Assembly: GCA_019321725.1 (NCBI GenBank)
Contig: CM033123.1
Span: 15,860,925-15,924,924, forward strand
DNA length: 64,000 nucleotides
Origin: Paulownia fortunei
Taxonomy: Eukaryota > Streptophyta > Magnoliopsida > Lamiales > Paulowniaceae
Direction of reading: 5' to 3'
How positions within the stretch are numbered: the stretch's first letter is position 1; the number at the start of each line of letters is the position of its first letter. Of this stretch, positions 59,601 through 64,000 are shown piece by piece. The notes under the pieces were generated by a model. That model was given only the letters and a program-made list of their open reading frames with translations. It did not search any database and was not told the origin of the DNA. The translations under genes and the position numbers were made by a program.

Positions 59601-62277
59601 AATGTGCCCATTTGGGATTTATGTTTCTTTCTTTAAATATACCTTTTCTTTGAGAAAATACACTTAAAGTACATAATGATGGATTTTTTTGGCACTACTT
59701 TAAATGAAGGTCGTTTGATATCCCACCCTAATTATATCCAATCCATCCGTTGGTCCATAAGAGAACTTCAGTTGGACTTAATTATATGATTCAGAAACTA
59801 AGTAGGCATTAGATTCTGTTTTTACCAAGCTGAAAAATCGGTTTCACAACATGTTATTTATGATGATGATATTGTTGACGTTCTTGCTTTGGTTATTGCA
59901 TGACATGGTAGCTGTCTTCTGGGTCACCAAAGGCTGAGCATTTTACTTTCTTAAAGACAGACTTCTTCACTTGGTGTCCAGCTCAGTTGTTTGATCTCAT
60001 TTTTGACTATACGTAAGCATTCTTGTGACATGTATACAAGTTAGTTTGCTGAATTTTGCATTTGTGTTCATCAGGTTATAATATGGTCTCTACAGGTTTT
60101 TCTGTGCCATTGAACCAGAGTTGAGATCACTGTGGGCCAGGAAAATATGTGATCTCCTAAATCCAGATGGGGAGCTTATAACACTAATGTTTCCAGTTAG
60201 TCAATAACTTTTTATTGTATCTTGTGTTTCTTTCCCCTTTCATATGTTTTATTTACTAAATTGACCAAACTAGTGGACCAGAATTTCTCAACTTCTAAAG
60301 ACAACAAAACAAATGGAATTTCTAACATGCTAATCAGATTATCGTAAGTTGTTATCCATCATTCTTGGTCCAATAACCATAATTTTACTAGAGCACAATG
60401 CTTGCAGAGATTGAAAGGCCCTGATCACTTGTGGACCTGGTATGATAAGCATTCTCGGGGAAAAGACAATTTGCCATCCAAACTATTCGATTTTTAACAT
60501 TTTTGACACTAAGTAAAAACAATTTTTACTTAAAGAATAACTTAGCAAATATTTACCATCTACACTTGCGCGGAATTCACTTATGGATGGCATCGTGTAA
60601 TATTTGCAAGTTTGGATTTTTAAGTGTAATTTTCTTTTTATGTGGCAATATGTAAGAAGTCAAATAATTCGCATAGCAAATTGTTTTCCTGAACAACAAT
60701 TAAATTAATAATTGTGCATCATCAATATCTTGGATGTTGATAACTCCAGTTGCAGCAAGTTACTTAAACCTGGAAGTTGCTGTTTGTTTTGGGGTTCATG
60801 ATGTTTTATTGTCTCATTAATACAATGGTCTAACAATTTTTGTAGTCAGTCTGTTATATCAAGTATCTATTTCTTCTGATCTTTTGCATAATCTTCTTGT
60901 TGGCAGATAGATGATCACGAGGGTGGGCCTCCGTACAAAGTATCAATTGCCGAGTAATTTCTATGTTTAGCTCAGTTTCAATCGCTATCTATTGAATCTC
61001 TCGTGACCTATCTTTTTCTGCGCATTTTTAGTTGCCTGCTTGTGTTGGTGGACTGCTAACAATAAGTTCCTTTTATGTGTAGTTATGAAGAGGTGTTGCA
61101 TCCTGTTGGTTTTAAAGCAACTCATATTGTGGAGAATGAGTTGGCTATTGCTCCTCGAATGGTAAATGATTACCATAAAGAATCTGTTATTTGCACATTG
61201 CTCAGTTTTGTTTTCAAATTTCAACATGGATATGGGTAGTTAAATCTGTGGAATGACATGAGCTAAAGAATTATATTTTGTGAAAATCCTTTGTGGTGGA
61301 ACATGGGGTAATGGAAAATGACACATGTATCTTGTATGCAAATTGCCTCGGTAGAATGATTGCACACATACAGGTGCATCTGCCCCAAATTATCCATTGA
61401 AATCCCCCTCATAATTATTTGTCTCATTTTTATGTTTACTTACTAATGTTTATGTCCACCTGTTATTCCTTCCTGTTAGTGGTGAAAGAGCACTAGTGTT
61501 GACTTATTTTTTAGGGTGGGGAGGGGGATAAATTAGTTATTAGACCTGAGAGCTCTTCAACTTTGCTGACTTAGGCATTAAATCTATGTTTTAGTTCAAT
61601 AACAATGAGGATGCCATCTTTGGCTGTTGCTTTTCTTAATCCTGCCCTGGCTTTTATTTTCTAGCCAGCAGAGGTTGAATTTGGGCTGCACAAAACCTTC
61701 TTAGCTTTGTGAATTAGAAAAAATAATAATCGGATTTGTCAAATATTACTCACTCACAACTGTTTTCAGAGTTGGGAAATTGAAACAGAACTCAAGCAGA
61801 ATTGAACTTTCTTAGCAAAAGTATATATAATTCGGTTGTTAACAGCTGAGAAGATAAAGATACGTCAACAGGCAACAGAGCAGTTTATTGATGAATATAA
61901 ATATTACTCAAATTATACATTATATGATGCGTACATGTCTCCAATTAATAGCAATCGAGTAACACAATATTACTCAAAATGTCACGAACAGAGTTCGTAT
62001 AGTAAATCTCTTGTTGCATCTGAATGTCTTGAACATTGTTCTTCTGTGCGAGTGTCCTTTCCTTACATGCTGGGTTGCGGGGTGTGGGTGGGGTTGCTTT
62101 GGTTTGCTGGTGTAGAATAAGTCTGATGGTATGGGTGATTGTCAATACATCATTTTTCTAGCTTCATATTTTAGAGAATATATAATAGGAAATTCTGAAA
62201 GATCCTCCTTGAATTAATGACAGGGACAAGAGAAACTAGGGAGATGGAAAAGATCTGTCTGCCAATCCTCACTCTGA
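56601..62277 (+). CDS. HOL-type S-adenosylmethionine halide/thiol methyltransferase, eight exons
   Basis: Family of Arabidopsis HARMLESS TO OZONE LAYER and cabbage thiol methyltransferases: transfers methyl from SAM to halides, thiocyanate or bisulfide, giving methyl halides or thiols; implicated in handling glucosinolate breakdown products or sulfide. Exons: 56601-56700, 56802-56932, 58783-58869, 59912-60012, 60096-60195, 60907-60953, 61083-61161, 62224-62277. All introns are GT-AG and every phase joins, giving 232 residues (family about 230). Landmarks: [15 protein letters not shown] (34-48), SAM motif I LVPGCGSGHD (71-80), [11 protein letters not shown] (motif II), [12 protein letters not shown] (137-148), [32 protein letters not shown], and a C-terminus EKLGRWKRS. 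The start chosen gives normal family length; the frame stays open to an upstream ATG at 56487 (38 extra residues, basic). No break was found, so it is probably functional. Confidence 0.9.
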
Positions 62278-62358
62278 TACTCTCAGCTGATAATTGTTCG
62301 AGTGATGACGTAACTGGCAAACCTGCTGCATTGAATCTTCATGAGAAATATATGCTGC

Positions 62359-62364
62359 AATAAA
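62359..62364 (+). terminator. Possible poly(A) signal of the HOL-type gene
   Basis: AATAAA 82 bp after the stop codon. Other AATAAA motifs follow (for example near 62757), so the true cleavage site is not fixed. Confidence 0.4.
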
Positions 62365-62399
62365 CTGGTAATTGGGATATTATCGATACTTTGAATCAT

Positions 62400-64000
62400 T
62401 TCTTTACTGCAATGGAAGGATGGAATGAAATAGAGAATAATCATTCCCTGAAACACATGCACACGAACATGTTTCCGTGCATTTCACAGCATCATATGGA
62501 TCAAGTTCAACACTTTGAACTCAACTGGATTTGATTTTTACAACAAAGATTTGAATAGTTACATATTTATGCTTCAAAACATTGTAAGTAGCAATTGCAG
62601 ACGAGAAAACTGATGTATGAATTAAAACAGCTCTGCTAATATGGGAATGTTGCACACAGTTTTTTCATTGCCTTTCGATATATTTCTTTCCTACAGAAGG
62701 AAACTGTGTCTCGGAAGCTGAAGTTTGCTCGTTGTTGCTCGTTGCAATTTGCGAAAAAATAAAGCACACAAATTAATGTGGTTTTGCAAAGTTTTCTCTG
62801 TTCTTTCACTGAAAGAAATTTTACTCTTATTTAATATTTAAATCTAAGAAAATAAATTTGTACTGCTGTTTGTTGAGTTTGCCCTTTTTTATTTATTAAT
62901 TTTTATTTATTTTTTATTTTTGGTGATGTTCTGGTTGTGGCCGAATGTGAGTGAATGGGTAACCAATGGCTGTTTTTTGTGGATTTAGTTCTTGATTTTA
63001 AAGACTGTTGCTTTAAGAGGTAATGAAGGGGATTTCCTCCCTGTCAAAGTTGTGTTTTTAAAGGATATATCATTTATGTATATGATTTTGTTAAATTTAT
63101 AAAGTATTTCATATATATATATATATATATTGTACATTAGAATGGTTATTGTGCCAATTCATTCAAATTGTTAGTGCGTTGCATGATCTTGTTAGTGGCA
63201 AAAACGACAAAAATTATAGTCTTTGAATACATATCTTTATATGTATGTATTTATGTATTTGTATTTGTTATACAAATAATTACATGTATATATTCTAAAT
63301 AGGTTTATATATTTTTAGTACGTATATATTTTACATATATATACATATACGTATGCTATCTTGTATGATCTAATAATGTAAAGTGTTCATGAATTTTTTT
63401 TTAAATTTACTAATCAAACATATTTCTTAAGGTTTCATAAAACAAAAATTCATCCAAAACAAAAAATATGCCGCGTCAAAAATTATTATCCCATTTTTTT
63501 CTAAAAAGAATTCATCAAAACACATTTAATTTCAAAAACTGTCTCTCAAATTATATTTCCTCACCTTTTCTCACCAATTCAGTTATCAGATAGTTATCAG
63601 ATTTGGGATGTGTCATGCAATCGTAGTCATTTTTAATTATTTATTTATTTTTAAAAGATGCAATCTCGGAGCTCCCTCACCTTTTCTCATGTCCTTTTTC
63701 CGCTCACTGTATTATACAAAAATTATTTCTCTTGGCCATTTAAACTTGAAAAGAAAAACCCCCGGACTAAATAAGAAACAATTTTTTTTCTTTTTATCAG
63801 ATTTTCCTTTGCTCGTTAAGGAGCAGATTTGGCATTTTTTTTAACTCGGTAAAGAGTGACAAGTGAAAAAAAACCCTTGGCAAATGATGATTTAAAAAAA
63901 AAAAAAAAAAAAATTGGGGAAGATTTGTTCGAAAATAGCTTTGAAATTTTCGATTTTGCCAAATAGGGGTTTCTTACATTTCAAATTTTGACTTGAATGA
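62400..64000. other. Downstream intergenic sequence
   Basis: AT-rich, with (TA)n at about 63110-63130 and ATGTATAT-type simple repeats to 63350, and an A-run at 63895-63912. No gene seen. Confidence 0.5.

Noticed and set aside
61836..62120. 94-residue plus-strand frame in the last intron of the HOL-type gene
   Set aside because: It does not resemble the family and the flanking exons join in phase without it.
1..64000. CRISPR arrays, bacterial operons, phage genes
   Set aside because: None seen; the gene structure is clearly that of a plant nuclear genome.

Overview
The window is nuclear DNA of a flowering plant. It is AT-rich, has GT-AG introns, is dense in nested plant transposons, and carries genes of plant-specific families. 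The O-methyltransferases resemble flavonoid 8-O-methyltransferases of the mint order, so a Lamiales or related asterid is likely (inference). A run of exactly 100 N at 17235-17334 is an assembly gap of unknown true size.

Five gene loci are supported. (1) A BAHD acyltransferase at 9.1-10.4 kb (+) with one frameshift; a decayed copy of its promoter and first codons lies just upstream at 8.1-8.3 kb. (2, 3) Two tandem class II O-methyltransferases (-). OMT-A at 18.4-19.2 kb shows exon 1 only. OMT-B at 30.8-36.2 kb has both exons, separated by a 4.3-kb intron that is mostly one solo LTR. (4) A five-exon GDSL esterase/lipase-like gene (-) at 49.1-50.75 kb. Its 5' end is chimeric and its catalytic serine is replaced. 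(5) An intact eight-exon HOL-type halide/thiol methyltransferase (+) at 56.6-62.3 kb.

Layout: 1-8 kb is intergenic, with a Ty3/gypsy relic (2.8-5.7 kb) that holds a nested hAT-like element. 10.4-17.2 kb is gene-free and includes a foldback element with ~185-bp terminal inverted repeats. From 18.07 to 30.46 kb and again from 34.99 to 51.67 kb the same series of blocks recurs in the same orientation: OMT exon 1 and promoter, a copia-type element, an AT-rich repeat block, a CACTA-type MITE. This is an old tandem duplication. Later insertions tell the copies apart: a solo LTR at 20964-22222 in copy A only; a 1.6-kb CACTA element at 39782-41384 and a transposase-bearing CACTA relic ending at 45381 in copy B only. 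The GDSL locus exists only in copy B. A relic of the same OMT upstream flank at 53.7 kb suggests a third, mostly lost unit.

BAHD acyltransferase, tandem O-methyltransferases and a GDSL esterase-like gene within ~42 kb look like the wreck of a specialised-metabolism cluster that has undergone duplication, fusion and loss. The HOL-type gene at the right end is a separate housekeeping or defence-type gene.
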